A stretch of 64,000 nucleotides of DNA from Chiua virens (GCA_019787685.1 JAHNUO010000011.1:248001-312000); one strand, 5' to 3'; shown: positions 1-12,831, counted from the first letter of the stretch. Notes: generated by a model not told the origin, from the letters alone. Translations and numbers: made by a program.

Positions 1-2114
1 TGTATACCATCTCCTGGAAACTTACCCGAGGAAGGCAATTAGCGAACACGGTTGGAATGCTTGGATGTTAATTGGATAATAGGGGCAGTGGGTCAGCTGC
101 CAACCAAATGCTATGGTCTCGTTTCGAACACGCATCACACCCTGACGCTGTAGAATGTGGAGGAAAGTCATGTCATGGTGGGCGCGTAGTGATGAGAGGT
201 CACGTGAACAAGGAGATCAGAAAATGGGTAAGCTTCGGAAAATGCGCAGCAGGGCCGCGCTCATCGGATCCGATCGGTTGGGCGAATGAAAAGCAGGAGT
301 GAGGAGCGAGAGGAGGAAGGCTCAATTTAGGCCTGCCAGAGAGACCCGATCTTCAAGCTTCAGCACTCAGCCTTTGACCACACACCCAAAGCTGTGGGAC
401 GGGATGTGAGAACAAGATTTATTTTGCCATATAAGCCCGTGAACGACACATGTAGTGGCTAGTGGGAGTGTCGATGGAGGATGAATGAAGAATAAAAAAG
501 GATCTCAATGCGATGCCAACCTTATAGAACGCACATTAAGTCCATGAACGGCGATAATATACAGGTTGATATGTTGACGGTCAAAGATGCGGAACCTATG
601 ACCGGGGACGTTCAGTTGGAAGCCATGCTGGGACCAGATCTGGTTACATCAGATGACAAAGAGACATGGCAAAAATGACCAACCCGTGAAAGTCCTGGTG
701 ATGTCTCGCATTGTCCCCACAATCAACATGATTGACTTCCTAGACGCATACCGACGAACCAAGGGATAACACCGTCTCGTTTTTTTTCATGCACTTGGGG
801 GCTGGCAACAGTTATCATGTATCTGCAATAAGATGGTAGGTGTGTTCACCAATTGCTGATTACCCCGAGTACGAGCTCCTCGCGAGGACTCGGCAACGCA
901 TTTGCTGATCCTGTGCAATCAAGGAAATGGGCTAGATCGAGTGTGGGCCATGGCACTTGTTCGTTATCGCAAGCTACGGGAACATATCACGAAATTGATC
1001 AACTGCCAAGTCTACCATGATCTCGCCGAGCTAATTGATCCGTACCAGGCGGCCTTGATAATCGGATCATCGCCGAACCACATTTCTCAGTTTTGGAATA
1101 GCCATTGAAACTGGTTTCTAAAGATAGAATGCTGAAGGAGACGAGGTAGAAAGTGATACAGCTCTCACACTTCGTTGTTGCTCCACAATGGCTACGTGAC
1201 GAGACAAATTCTGACAGAAATGTGAGGCTCATAGGTCTTCCAGGACCTGACAATGTGTTCTAGCTATTCTGTCTGAACTGTGGAATAAGGTCGTCAGCTC
1301 AATCTTTGAATACCGGGTCCGAATTTACTGGGAACCGAGATCGAGTTCGCGGGGAATCTCCGTCTCCCTGAATCTGAGGGGTCTTGAACCTCGTTGGAGA
1401 AACTGAACGGAAGAGGACGCGGGAAATGACTCACAAGAAAAAGGTGCCGCCGGCGATGGGCCCAGGTTGTTGGAAGTCCGCTGTTTCCCGTTTTCAGTAA
1501 AACCCGACAATGTCCTACGCAGCCAGGCAGTCTTGGACCAATATTTAAAATTGTTTCGTTAGTATGAGAAAGGTGAATGTCACTGATCACTGGATTCGGC
1601 CTCGAGCGGCTACAACAAGTCACGCGACAACGTTGATAAGGCCCATCTTGAAATCTGGACTCTTCAAGCGCTGCACTTGTGAGAAAATAGGAACAATGCT
1701 GGCATGGGAGCCGAGAAAGTCGCGGATCTTGTCGTGTTCAATGCCTTCGGCCTGTTATCGGCCGACACGGAACAGGAACGATTTATTGTGTTCATCATTC
1801 CACTCAGTCAGTAAATATTCAACGTTCGACATTCAACGCGGATCATGAATATCACGCTGTACCCCGGCACTTGACATTGAAGCTTGAGTACATATATAGC
1901 CTGACTTTCAACTCCGCAGTGACATGTCCTCGGCGCAACAAGTCACTCAATTACTTACGACGTTGACAGGGCCGGGTCACGAGAGAATGTGATGCGCTCG
2001 TAAAGGGGGTTTTCTTGCCCCGTTCGCCAGTCTTAAATGATAGAATTCAAATTCCTCCTTCTCTTCTCAACTTGCACGTCTGGTTTGTTTGAGTTGTTGT
2101 TCTGACGACCGTTC
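1..2114. other. 5' flank without a recognisable gene
   Basis: I see no reading frame with a convincing family match or coherent splicing here. The last part looks like the promoter and 5' leader of the MFS gene that starts at 2115: a TATA-like catatatag near 1892 and a pyrimidine-rich tract near 2050-2080, which is common just upstream of fungal coding starts. The short open frames at 902-1108 and 1564-1848 are not supported. Confidence 0.5.
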
Positions 2115-4952
2115 ATGACGACCCACGACACGGAACGCACTCCGCTCCTTGCAAAAGCAAACACCAACAAGGACTGTCCCCTCGAATCACACCAAGTCTC
2201 GGGCGCGACTCGCTATGGCATCCTCGCTGCATTGTGTGCGGGAACTTTTCTCTGCGTGAGTCCTTCATCTTTCTTGGGCCCCTGTTGATCTCATATCAAC
2301 GAATTGCAGAATCTAAGCTGTAAGTAGTGTGACTGTGAACCTAGCGTATAATAACACCCTTCATCTTTCTAGTGACCATGGTGGCTACGTGTACGTTGTT
2401 GACCGAACCGTTGAATGTGTTCATGCTGACGTGTTCGTAACTCGCAGTGCTCCCCTCGATCACTTCCGAATTCAAGGAATCCAATCAAGCCAGCTGGATC
2501 GGTACATCGTGCGTTCTCTCTGGCTCTCTCCTCCACTCCGCCAAATACATACTGCCTCAGATACCTGCTCTCCACCTGTACTTTCACACCTCTATATGGA
2601 CGGCTCTGTACCATTCTTGGCAGGCGCGCCGCTTGTCAAACCGCCTTACTTGCAACCGCTATCGGCTCGCTCCTCTGTGGAATGTCCAGAAGTATGGTCG
2701 AATTGACCGTCGCTCGTTTTGTACGTACTCAATGATCTATCCCACACATTTCTCTTGTCGGCGCAAGGACGCTGATATGACACGTTCCTGACCCGCGTAT
2801 AGATTGCTGGCGTGGGTGGAGGTGCCGTGCAGTTGCTTGCTATGTAAGTCCCCATTTCACGAGGATCACATAGGCGTTCTTATCTATACTCCATGCATGT
2901 AATTTCAGGATTGTCACGGCGGACTTGTATATTATTCGAGTACGTCCCCACCATCGAATGCCGTCAGCGATAAGGGAGTTCATCATCATTTAGGAACGCG
3001 GCTTACCTCAAGCGTTCAACAGCATTGCTCAGGGCGTGAGTTCCCCGTGACATCCACCCTTCTTATTATGTCATTGACACCTATTTGGTGCAGCTGGGTC
3101 TAGGTCTCGGTGGGCCCGTCGGTGGGATTTTGAGTGATTTGTACGTATCACCCTACGGGTGCGCAGTTGTTCGGACAAGCGCTTATGATCATAAGTAAAG
3201 ATTTGGATGGCGTGTCGCGTTTCTGTGTCAAGTCCCGCTTTTTGCTCTGGTTGTAATCTTCGTCACGAACACATTGCATTATGTGACGCCAGTGAGTATC
3301 TTATCCCTGTCATATTGTTACATGTCAAAGACTTGTTTGACAGGGCCAAAGCCAGAGTGCAAAGGAGGTTTTATCCAGGATCGACTTTGGGGGTTGCATC
3401 ACCCTCTTTTTGACGGTCAGTATGTCTTCTCCGTGGCTTGTACTTATCTGACTCGCTTTATGTCAGATCGGATCATCACTCACATGGCTCAGCATGAAAT
3501 TCAATGAAGACCTTCCGGTATGTCGTATCCTCCACTCTACCATTCCGTTACCTAATCACCATCATAGTGGACTGACACTCAAGTCATTGTCCCTCTAGCA
3601 CTCTCCTTACTCTTTCTTATCCTCTTTCTCGTCATCGAATGCACCATTGCACTTGAACCTGTCCTCCCTCCGTGTCTCTTGTGTCAAAAAGTGCCTCTCT
3701 TAGTCGGACTAAGCAACTACTTTGTGTCGGTTTGCAATTTTGCAGTCATGTATTTCATCCCGTTGTGGTTCCAGACTGTTTCATTGGATAGCGCGTCTAT
3801 TGCTGGTTCGTGATACCTTCTGCAAAGTATTTACACGCGCTAGTGACTCACTTGGATGCTATCGCTGTGTAGGTCTGCACTTACTTCCAGACAGTCTTGC
3901 CATGGGTCTTGGTTCGTTGTTCTCTGGGTACGACACATTCTGCTTGCTATCTACCGAGTCACACTCACAGCAAGCATTCTAGCTGGCTCATGCACCGAAC
4001 GGGCAAATACAAAATCATTAATCTCGTCTTTGGGATATTCCCACTGTGTGGTCTCATTCCAATCATATTCCTACGCGAGGACTCGGGATTTGTGCAAAAG
4101 TGGTTCAGTGTTGTGCCCATTGGATTTGGGAACGCGGTAGTGTTCCAGACGGTATTAAGTACGTCGGCGGACCGTGCATTTACGCCTTATCACGATGGGT
4201 CACTAATCTCAGCCGGCAACAGTTGCGCTGCAGGCACATTTGTCAGGTGCGTATCCAACCATGTTTGTTGATTGGAAAACTTATTTGCGAGTGACAGAGT
4301 CTCAAATGGCGTTCGGAACAGCTTTCGGACAACTCTTCCGAGGGCTTGGTGAGTCAGACTCCTCGAGGGATGCTTCTTGTCATGGATGCGCCTAACCTCC
4401 GTCTGCACAGGACAAACATCTGGGGTTGCGATTGCGTCCGCCGTGTTTCAGTACCGCCTGGACGCTGAGCTACGTGACCGTATTCACATACCCGACGCGG
4501 AAGGGGTGCGTATCAGTACCAAATTCTGCAGTGATTGAGGTGCTAATCGAAGTGCTCCTCTATCAAATATGTGTATGACAAACTAGATCATCACTGCCAT
4601 CCGGCACTCCCTTAGCCTCGTGACGACTCTCCCTGATCCACTGCAGCGTATGGCACGGGATGCATACGCTGCGAGTTTGAGGACAGTATTTGTGGTTGCA
4701 GCGTGTTCGACGTTGATGGCGTATCTGGTTAGATTACCGGTGCGTTCACTCGTTCTTTCATTTTTCCCTCGGCTTGTTCTTCCTTCGATTCCACTACCTT
4801 GTGCCTTTATACTTGATTTGCTTCTTTCTCCCTTGAGATAGCGATGCTAATCGGAAGCTTAGATCCCTGAAAAGACGATGGAGAAGAATGAGTGTGGAGA
4901 ATCCGAATCCGAGGTTGACTCTATGTGTGCGGAGACGGAACATACCGCGTGA
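2115..4952 (+). CDS. MFS transporter, DHA2/Vba-like (14-TM drug or basic amino acid family)
   Basis: This gene encodes a membrane transporter of the major facilitator superfamily. It resembles the DHA2 group, which contains fungal multidrug exporters and the vacuolar basic amino acid transporters (Vba). The start at 2115 gives a hydrophilic leader with an acidic dileucine-like ERTPLL, followed by TM1. About a dozen short introns must be removed; the first is 2256-2309. Joined exons give the family landmarks in order: VATLLPSITSEF, SNQASWIGTS, the motif-A region YGRLCTILGRRAACQ, then IAGVGGGAVQ, LGLGGPVGGILSD and FGWRVAFLCQVP. The later half has WLMHRTGKYK and a C-terminal helix before an acidic tail ending at TGA 4950-4952. 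I found no break once the intron near 4150 is taken to use the donor gtatta. Expected length is about 530-550 residues, normal for the family. The substrate and the membrane cannot be read from sequence. Confidence 0.85.
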
Positions 4953-6660
4953 CACTTTCATATTTGTCCTCCGGGATGAGTGTGAGTGTGTCTTGTGTCT
5001 TGTGGCCACGTCCGAGGCGCTCGGAACATGTGTTCTAACCGGACTTGGTTGACAGTCGATTACCCAGCATATCGTGCAAGCCAGTCGACCACAAAGAGTG
5101 TAGATAACTATCGAGCACATACGCACGTCAATGATTGATGTAGTTGACGCCATATACGTTTCGAATACCTTGTCAATATGTAATTGATCACGAACGGAAC
5201 ACAGCCCACACAGGAAGTGTATCAAGCAGAAGTGGCTGGGTAGCTGGACCTTAGTGAGTGCTTAAATTGGATGGTGTACGACGTGCACGGAAGAACATCC
5301 TGTAAATAGCGGGCGCTCGGATGATCATGATTTCTGATTCTAATCGAATACAGTCGACTCCCTCCTAACCGATACCGTATGTAGGCGATACCCTGAAACC
5401 CGATGCATGCCTTTTTGGGATGCAGTGATTTGGGACTGATCTCCGATACCGGGTCATAACCGATAGGTAACAGTGAAATATTATATGATACATGGACAGC
5501 TTGGATAGGGTAACCATGGAGTGGTGGGTAAAGATACAAGAACATAGGTAACCTCGGGATCGGAACTCAGATATGGGGCAAACACCTTGCTTGGCAAGGT
5601 GACATACAATATTATTGGTGATAGGCTGGCATGCATTTCACGCACCAACGGACACCGGTTATCGGTGGCCTATGGAAGCCTGGACGGTCGTGCTGATTCC
5701 GGATCGTGGTATTCATCCTCCGAAATTCGGCATGAGGATTAGGAAACTGGATTGCTTGTATTGATGATGACCCTCAGTTACCCCTTTGGTCGATGGCCGT
5801 CCATACAGTGCATCTCATGTATGAGGGTCATCATCAATACGAGCAATCCAGTTTCCTAATCCGAATGTCGGAGGATGGAATGTCGGAGGATGAATACCAT
5901 GATCCGGAATCAGCACGACCATCCAGGCTTCCATAGTGCATACCTTTTGCAGTGTAGAGCGGTCACCGAGGGTTTTCATGTAAGTAAAGTGCTGCGGAAT
6001 TGAAGCCATTCGATTCAAAAGTTGTACAGCTTGGAACAGGGTCCTCAAAGCTGATTTGGGGCTCTGGTTTGAGAGCCGTCTTTTGACCGTGAGCTGTAAG
6101 CAGTGGCTGGCAAATCGATATTAATGTGGGCATACGAATTATGGCACTATAGGGGAGGCCTACCAGTGGGAGTACACATACTGCCAGCCTGAGCTCAGTG
6201 CAGACGCACCTTGAAGGGTAGAGTGGTCCTTTCTACCTTGCTGGATTTCAGTACTCAGTAACCGGCTCAGGGGTCTCCAATGATCGGATGTGTTGGCATG
6301 TCATCTAACGATCATCGCAAGCCAGAAAGCTTTACTATAAAAAGCGACTTCCGAACATCGGAGAGAGCACAGTTTATGCACAACAGCAAAAAGAATCACT
6401 CCCCCAGGCCTCCAAGATGTGTCTCCACCGAATCTAATGTATTCTAATGAATCGGATGTTTTATTGTTCGACCACTTAAAGGGGTAGCCCTCTCCAGTTC
6501 CTACATTATCCCCAGTCCTCTCTTTCGTCACTTCATCTCATTTCACTTGACCTCACTTTCGCCTTCTCACCTTCATCGTCTTTGTATTGTCTACCTCCAC
6601 TTCTCCGATCCTTTCACGACGTGTCATTCACCATATCTCAAACGCGTCGAAACAGATTTG
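4953..6660. other. Intergenic region, AT-rich, with an inverted repeat
   Basis: No coding sequence can be supported. The stretch contains the inverted repeat annotated at 5671-5935. A pyrimidine-rich leader at about 6500-6650 lies immediately upstream of the zinc-finger gene at 6661. There is no ATG between about 6510 and 6661, which supports the chosen start of that gene. Confidence 0.5.
5671..5935. repeat. Inverted repeat, arms about 105-115 bp, 45 bp spacer
   Basis: The left arm (about 5671-5775) runs tatggaagcctgga... to ...gatgatgaccctca. The right arm (about 5821-5935) reads as its reverse complement with a few mismatches, starting atgagggtcatcatcaatac and ending ccaggcttccata. The right arm also holds a short tandem duplication of gtcggaggatgaa-like sequence near 5867-5893, so it is slightly longer. 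Transcribed, it would form a hairpin of more than 100 bp. No transposase and no clear target-site duplication are visible. It could be a MITE or a local inverted duplication. Confidence 0.8.
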
Positions 6661-7435
6661 ATGCAGCAGACTGGTGATCAGGTCAGTCCATATTGCATAT
6701 CTCAACGTTGGAGACGTGCAATTCAATCATACAGAGTGGCATCTTACTAAACAGTAGCACCTCACACAGGAAGGCACGGATGGGCAGCGGGACAATGATT
6801 ATTTGTCGAACTTCGTCCCTCCTCCCAACTCGGAGGTGCCATGTTTACTATATCAGCATATACTCCTGCGTGATATGCAAGAATTGTTTGGGAGTGTAAA
6901 TCAGCCTACACCGACTCCGTTTCAGGTAAGTTCTCTTTAAAGGTCATCTGTAGTGTGCGCAATGCTGATTTCTGACCGATGTGATGCACAGAATGATGCC
7001 ATTCCAACTGGCATGACGGAGCCCAGTCCTGGTACAGAACTTGGGAATGTAAGGAGATATCACACTTTGCTATCACGCTGTACACTCATTGAACACGCAT
7101 GGCAGGCAACAAGGGAAAGTCGAGTAGCTGAAGAAATGATCGATGCACGTCCGAGCGCCGCTCACAGCTGTTTGGCGACGATGCCTTGTCATTGGACGAC
7201 TCGGACCGATGGTAAATCTAAGGTCTGCGGCGCGAAGATGACGTGCAAGACCGTCCCGGCGCACTTTAGGGACGCACACAGTATCAAAAACGTGACCGCG
7301 AATGCACAGATTCACTGCCGGTGGGAGGGGTGTGACAAGTTGGTGGGGCGGAAAAACTTCACCCGACACGTTCGCGAGCATCATGTTCACCACCATAGAG
7401 TCCAGAAATCTAAAGGCGTCAAAGGTGTCCATTAA
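6661..7435 (+). CDS. Small double C2H2-like zinc-finger protein (copy 1)
   Basis: Three exons, 6661-6681, 6770-6925 and 6992-7435, join in phase and give 206 residues. The first intron has a good branch site (cttactaa) before its acceptor. The C-terminal third carries two atypical C2H2-like fingers: a first with spacing C-x12-C-x11-H-x4-H that starts CHW, and a second with C-x4-C-x11-H and a paired histidine end that starts CRWEGC and contains GRKNFTRHV. The N-terminal half is acidic and ends in a helix-like segment (YQHILLRDMQELFGSV). A paralogue lies at 55623-56473 on the other strand with the same exon plan and finger spacing. Nucleic-acid or protein binding is inferred from the fingers; the target is unknown. 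I do not recognise a named family. Confidence 0.7.
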
Positions 7436-8221
7436 ACTCTGTACAGTATGATATAATGTATATATATAGACCAGTTGTAAATGGAGCTTTGATTGCGATG
7501 CGAACTTGGTGGATGTCTTTTCAGCTACTTAACGGCCCTCATCCGCTCTTGACACATGTAGTCGGCGGTCAAGGATATCCTGTCATGTATACTAGTAGTC
7601 CCGCGCTGCAAAGACTTCCTCGCTTCACTTACATAATGTGTTCTAACTGTAGCGCCGCAGGCTGACATGCGCCAAATATTCTATGTATGACCGACGTCGA
7701 GAAGCAACCACACCTCCAAGGTATCAGAACAGATGCTCACCTCTGCCAGAACTCGAGGGACAAATTGTACCACCACTACAGTTCATTGGCAGGACGGACG
7801 GTGACATTGGTACAGTGCATATATGCCCTGCTACGCGTCCACAGTTTGACATTCAAGTTGGATGCAACGACTTCAGATCTGACACACTTTCACCTTGCAG
7901 CCTCGTATTAGTAGTGAAAGACCCGACTCGGGGCTTGTTCAATAGCAGTATATGGACTGGCTCCTACATAATACATGCCATTGGGTATCAACACATCGAT
8001 CTATCACGGATGATCTTGTCAGTACAAGTCCATCTCAAATCGTCTACCGTGTAACCACCGGCGATATATGGTCTTCCCTGTCGAAGTGTGAATCTATCAA
8101 TGCCGGTAATTTGATGAATCTTCTCAAGAAAATAAGATGTTGATAGACCCCTTGCTCCAAAGAGTGAACTATCCATAAAAAAGCGTAATCTCAAGGCCTA
8201 CCTCGGAGGGAGTCTTGCTCT
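7436..8221. other. Intergenic region, nothing recognisable
   Basis: It separates the zinc-finger gene from the 3' end of the RBR gene. Open frames here (for example 7683-8054 on the plus strand) lack family motifs, plausible splicing or biased composition, and I treat them as chance. Confidence 0.4.
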
Positions 8222-10367
8222 TCACAGACGATTCCGTCTGCACCGGTTACACGCTAACATGTCACATCCTAGACAACGCTAAAACAAGGATAAGCAGTCA
8301 AATTAACTCCGAGACACCGTGCGTCACTCACAAAGAGATACTTGGGCAAGTGGTGTCCACAGCTCTGACAGATACCCCCGCCGTTTCGGTAGCGCCACCG
8401 CCCAACGTGATCGCACTCGTGGTCGTCCCTAAGCCGTTCCATCATTTCGCGGACCATCTGTTGGCGTATGGTATCGACATTGGACGTGGGTTTGGGCTGG
8501 GGAGCCCATCCAGGTCTTGATGTTGATGCGGTCGGTGTCGCACTTGTTGCTGTAGACGTGGATGTCGAGGCAAAAGGGTTCGTTGACGTCCTGGTGGGCA
8601 CCGCTGGAGTTGACCGTGAGGTAGAAGCGGATGCCAAGGGAAAAAAGTTCATCGACGTCCTGGTGGGCACCACTGGAGTTGACCGTGAGGTAGAAGCGGA
8701 TGCAGACGCAACCGTATATGTCGGCGTTCTCGCAGGCACGGCTGGCGTCGTTGCGGTCGTCGATCGTGCGCCCGAGTGGACGGCATTCACTACTGCACGC
8801 ACAGAGTCAGAGCGAGAACGTGATTGCTGTACAAGAGACTGCTGTGTCGCCGCAACTGTAAGTGTTGGTTCTGCAGGTCTGGTGACTGTAGCCGGCGCTG
8901 CCACTCGCGCACGGTTCGCCGGCGCGTTCTCAGCAGGTGCGTAAGCAAAGGGACGTGCCGGAAGAGGCGGAGGAGCAAGGACAGGAACGGGAGGTACCCG
9001 ATGCACAGGTTCTACATTGCGTTGTACACCCCGGCCCTGACCTCTCCCAAGCTGGGCATCAACTCTCTCCTCAGCAGCTGTCAGGAGACGCCGTTCATCC
9101 CATTGTGGACACTGGCACGTCTTCCAGTGCGCAAGACAGAGGTAGCAAAATTCAGTGCGGCAGCGACAGGTCATATGAAAACAGCCTATATGCAGCTCGA
9201 TCATTTGGGAACAGCCTGGGCAGCGGGCCCAGCCAGAAGCACGACTGAGCTCGAGGACTTGGGTGGCATCGGCGTCGGGACGACAGACGTGCGTCCAATC
9301 GCCGCTGTGCTGCACACGGCACTTGCCGCACGTCTGTTTTCCACACCCCGGCGCTGGGCAGGTGTAAATTTTGCTCGAGAAAGCCCCTTCAGAAAGGGGT
9401 CCTAGGAACCGACTGCATGCAGGAGAGGAACAATAGACACGTTTTAGAGTACCAAACTCGGCCTGTTTTTGCTGGACCATCGCGATGAGCGCTTGCGAGA
9501 GGTGAGGTCGAACTTGAGCAAAGGGATGTTCTGTCTGCAGCAGCGAGGAGGATAGAGAGTTTCGTCGCGAGTTGCAGATTGGAATAAGTCAGTGATGCAC
9601 TCGATATCGTAGTAATGACCACAGGGTGCCCGGATTTCAGCGCCACGAATAGGATCTTGGCAAATGACACAATCATGGCCAGTGAGGCTGGCAGGCCGCA
9701 GCCATAAATTGGTAGTCCGGCCGAAGACGATCCCATTGGCAAAGAGAACATACCGATTGTTCACGGCAGGAGTCGCCAAAGTATTTGTATTTGTCGTTAT
9801 CGTGCCAGATTCGAGTTTCTTCGGTGTGAACCAGTCTACTACCACGGAGGATAGCCATCTTCCCCACGTCTGAGATTCCGTAGTGCTGTTTACATGGGAT
9901 GGTCATCATCTGGTCGTGAAGTATGCTGCTTCCCTTACCTGGGAACCTGCACTCGTTGGTTACTGTTTCGCCCCAAGTTAACCGTCATCCTTTATACCCT
10001 CCATTCAACTGATGTCAAACAGTGACAACAAGCTCACTCACCGATTGCCAGTCGCCCGTGGGATCACTGGCACACGCGGCGCCTCTTCGACGTCCTCCCC
10101 ATTTGCAATCCGCTCCGCCAGTATCCGATCCTCATTGAAAAAAGCCAACGCACGTGCTTGCTGCAACAAATCATTCATGGCAAGGTCGTGGTCCGACAAC
10201 CGCTCGCCAGCGCTTGCTCTCTGGGTGAAAAACGTTTCCATTTCGTCCATTTCATCAAGACTGAGCTGGTTGAGTAGCCCTTGCAGGTCGTCTTCATAAG
10301 TACTTGTGATACTCTCCCTTGCGAGGCGTCCAGGTGCACGGACTCGGGAAGGACCAGCGACAGACAT
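8222..10367 (-). CDS. RBR (RING-IBR-RING) E3 ubiquitin ligase-like protein, one frameshift
   Basis: The product would take ubiquitin from an E2 and pass it to a substrate through a catalytic Cys in RING2. Exons: 10367-10042, 9885-9754, 9687 onward, last intron 8331-8279, stop at 8222. The N-terminus has the family's LLNQLSLDEMDEMETFF helix. RING1 starts CVICQDPIRGAEIRAPCGH and ends YPPRCCRQNIPL. The IBR region contains YCSSPACSRFLGP, CPAPGCGKQTCGKC and WARCPGCSQMIEL. RING2 has GCFHMTCRCRTEFCYLC. A long Ser/Thr/Pro linker follows, with a 69-bp tandem repeat (about 8578-8715), then a Cys-rich tail that only appears when the last intron is removed (YLF joined to RCLGCDMLACNRCRRNRL). Between IPLLK and RPHLSQALI the frame shifts by one missing base near 9512, with no intron to explain it. 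The gene is therefore either recently inactivated or carries a sequence error. Confidence 0.8.
8578..8715. repeat. Tandem repeat, two units of 69 bp, inside the RBR linker
   Basis: Two near-identical 69-bp units containing gacgtcctggtgggcacc lie head to tail. Antisense to the shown strand they encode two copies of a 23-residue Ser/Thr/Pro-rich segment of the RBR linker (SRSTPxVPTRTS type). The unit length is a multiple of three, so copy-number change would keep the frame. Confidence 0.8.
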
Positions 10368-10724
10368 GGGAGCAGACCAAAGAGATACGTAAATTTCTGC
10401 CTTTTATATGCGTGGGTGAGGATGCCCACGTGGTTCCCATGAGTACGCGGGGTTCTTGCGCAGCGAGGTTGAACTGTTTCGTACCGATTTTGTTCAGACC
10501 CCCCGTAGTGCTCTTGGCAAGATTGATGTATACATGATAATTGCAAAATGAACAAGGAAAACAATGCTTTCAATTTTACATTTCGTTGTTCAACCATGTC
10601 GAATTTTCATGATGGATTGAACGAATGAGGGTTGAGCGAAACTAGAGCGAAAAGTGATTCAAGGATAGAGCAGCCAATTCAAGTTGGCAACGACGTGTTC
10701 AAGAGCATACTAGTAGTACATAGA
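10368..10724. other. Short intergenic region between two minus-strand genes
   Basis: It lies between the start of the RBR gene and the 3' end of the F-box gene. Nothing coding is supported; it should hold the RBR promoter. Confidence 0.4.
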
Positions 10725-12438
10725 TCAAAGCTTCGAGACACGAACTTGAGTAAAGCGAATAAAATGAGACAGTGCAACGGACGCACAAGCATCAAGCTCG
10801 GAGTTGGGATAGATCTTCAACTTCTGGCACCTATCAATGATCTGAGCCACCTCTTGCCACTCGGGATCCTCATCGCCACAATCATACACAATTTTGAGAT
10901 TGAACCCGTGGAAGAGGTCTATGAGGAACCCTGCAACACCAGCAGGATCGCTAACCTCAGAGTACCCCGTGATTCCGAGGTACACCTTGTCGCCGTGTAC
11001 CTTCTTGGATCCCAAGTCAGTCTGAGAGATCTTGGACCCACTGGTCGTCGATGTCAGTGGGGGAATCTGGTTGGCATCCAGCGAAATGATGATGGATCTT
11101 AGACGCGGACAATGTCTCGAGAGCGAAACTAGACTCTGCAAGGTAGAAGTGGGGCACTCAGTATATTCGTCGAAGATAGCGACAGATTCCAGCATGGTCC
11201 AAGCTTTTGCAGCTCGTTCAACTAGGTCGTCATCGATGGTAGGGCAACATAGATCCAGGCGGACAAGATGTCTGAGAACAAAGAGAATTTCAAAGGCCTT
11301 AGAAGACACCGAAATTTCGATGAAAATGATCGACCGTATTGATTCTTGCCACGATGCCCGTGAAGCCAAGACTGCGCACAACTCAAGTACCCAGTCTGAA
11401 TCATCTCCAGGTGAATTCCACAAACAGAGTCGTATGTCCCTCAACCTTGGAGAGATAATGGCCTTCAAGAAATGAAGTGCTGAGGATGCGTAGCAAGCGA
11501 GATCGAGTTTCAGGATTGCGGGGAAGGATGGAACCAGATCAAAAGATTCCGGAAGGCGACCGTTGAATGTGAATGATGTGAGGCTTTGAAATGATCCCAC
11601 GATCGAGAGGTCTGTGGGAAGCACCGAACCGTTGCCGGCGGTAAAAACTAAGAAAGGGTTCATTGAGTGCGTCTGCTACATTAACGACGGAAAGATTACC
11701 TCTCGCGTTGTCGATGGTAAGAGATTTGATAGTCGGGTAACGCTCAAGGACTTGTTCCAACAGGCCACGACCATCATCATATGGATTGCAACTGGGACGC
11801 CAATCGTAGTACAAACGCAGTGTTAGTGCTTCAAGAACAGCTGGACTGGATATCTTGAATACATGTGCTGAAGCGACCTGGGCGTCGACGCGTACGGCGC
11901 GCGGATTATAGTTGGGGAAAATACGACGGCAGTCGAGATGGCGCAGTCGTGGGAGTAATGGGAAGTCAGGACAAGAGTTGAAAAGTGTTTCAAGCGCACT
12001 GAATGTGAGATCATACTCTTTGCGGCCATCTTCAAGATCGGGATGACGTGTGAGCTCTCTGATGAATTTTGCATGACATCAGTGGCCTTTCCCAATCTTC
12101 CAAGGATGGCGGTTTTGCAAACGTCTGCCAAAGCAATAAACAAAATCATCAGATTCCACACGGACTGTGTATACTACATGGCTCTAGAGGCGTACCACTG
12201 ATATCACTTCCGAGTCACCCCGTGGGTCGACCCTCTTTGATACGTCAAGAATTTCCACAGGGAAGCACAGGATGAGAGGCGCCAACGACATCTGAGTGCG
12301 CCAAAGAAGCGATAGGGCTGGTGCGTGAAATGTGCGGCATGCCCTCGCTAGGGTTGCAAGGTCTCGATGACCCTCATTCGTCGTGAATACATGCTCAAAA
12401 ATTTTCAGCCGAACGTCTGGATTGTCTAGGCAGGACAT
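10725..12438 (-). CDS. F-box/LRR-like protein (copy 1), one frameshift
   Basis: The start MSCLDNPDVRLKIFEHVF and the following RDLATLARACRTFHAPALSLLW form a typical fungal F-box segment, the Skp1-binding module of SCF ubiquitin ligases. The rest resembles the leucine-rich C-terminal part of basidiomycete F-box proteins (SFQSLTSFTFNGRLPE, LLRHLVRLDLCCPTIDDD, SLSRHCPRLRSI). Several introns are needed; one ends ttggcag near 12119 and one starts gtaatc near 11700. Compared with the plus-strand paralogue at 17132, one extra base is present near 12075 (gatgtcatg against gatgcatg). The copy therefore loses frame straight after DWERPLM; correcting that base restores the similarity. The two copies otherwise share most exon boundaries. 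The substrate is unknown. Confidence 0.7.
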
Positions 12439-12831
12439 GGAACGAATTCGAATAAGTTTGAAACGGCTGTGGAGAATCAAAGCCGCCTATTTTATACCCA
12501 AAGAACCAGGGTTTTAATAATGCCTTTGTACATAAGTACAAAGGCTACATGTACTAATTTATGGCACGACCTGAACCTTTTCTGATGTGACTCAATCTAC
12601 TAACTTTGGCTGTCGACTCCACAACAGTGATGTCACGAATGGATCATATGACGGGTCCGTGCCGTTACTGCTCCATGGACGGGGTTTCCTCGTGGGTCAT
12701 CGCACCGAAAGTGGGGTACAAGAGTGCCGGTCTCTCCCGTTCCCATGTTACACATCCATCTGTACTGCTAACCGACCAAATCAATTACTACAACCCTAGC
12801 TACACCTAGGAATCTCCACGACTTTGTGGAG
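12439..12831. other. Intergenic region, nothing recognisable
   Basis: This gap of about 390 bp separates the F-box start from the 3' end of the P-loop gene. It contains only short overlapping chance frames. Confidence 0.4.

Noticed and set aside
4100..4260. Apparent frameshift in the first MFS gene
   Set aside because: Choosing the donor gtatta instead of gtacgt just downstream joins VVFQT to PATVALQAHLSESQMAFG in phase, so no error is needed.
8468..8944. Plus-strand open frame of 158 residues, Val/Ala/Asp-rich
   Set aside because: It is antisense to the Ser/Thr/Pro linker of the RBR gene; its composition and apparent repeats follow from the 69-bp repeat and the biased codons on the other strand.
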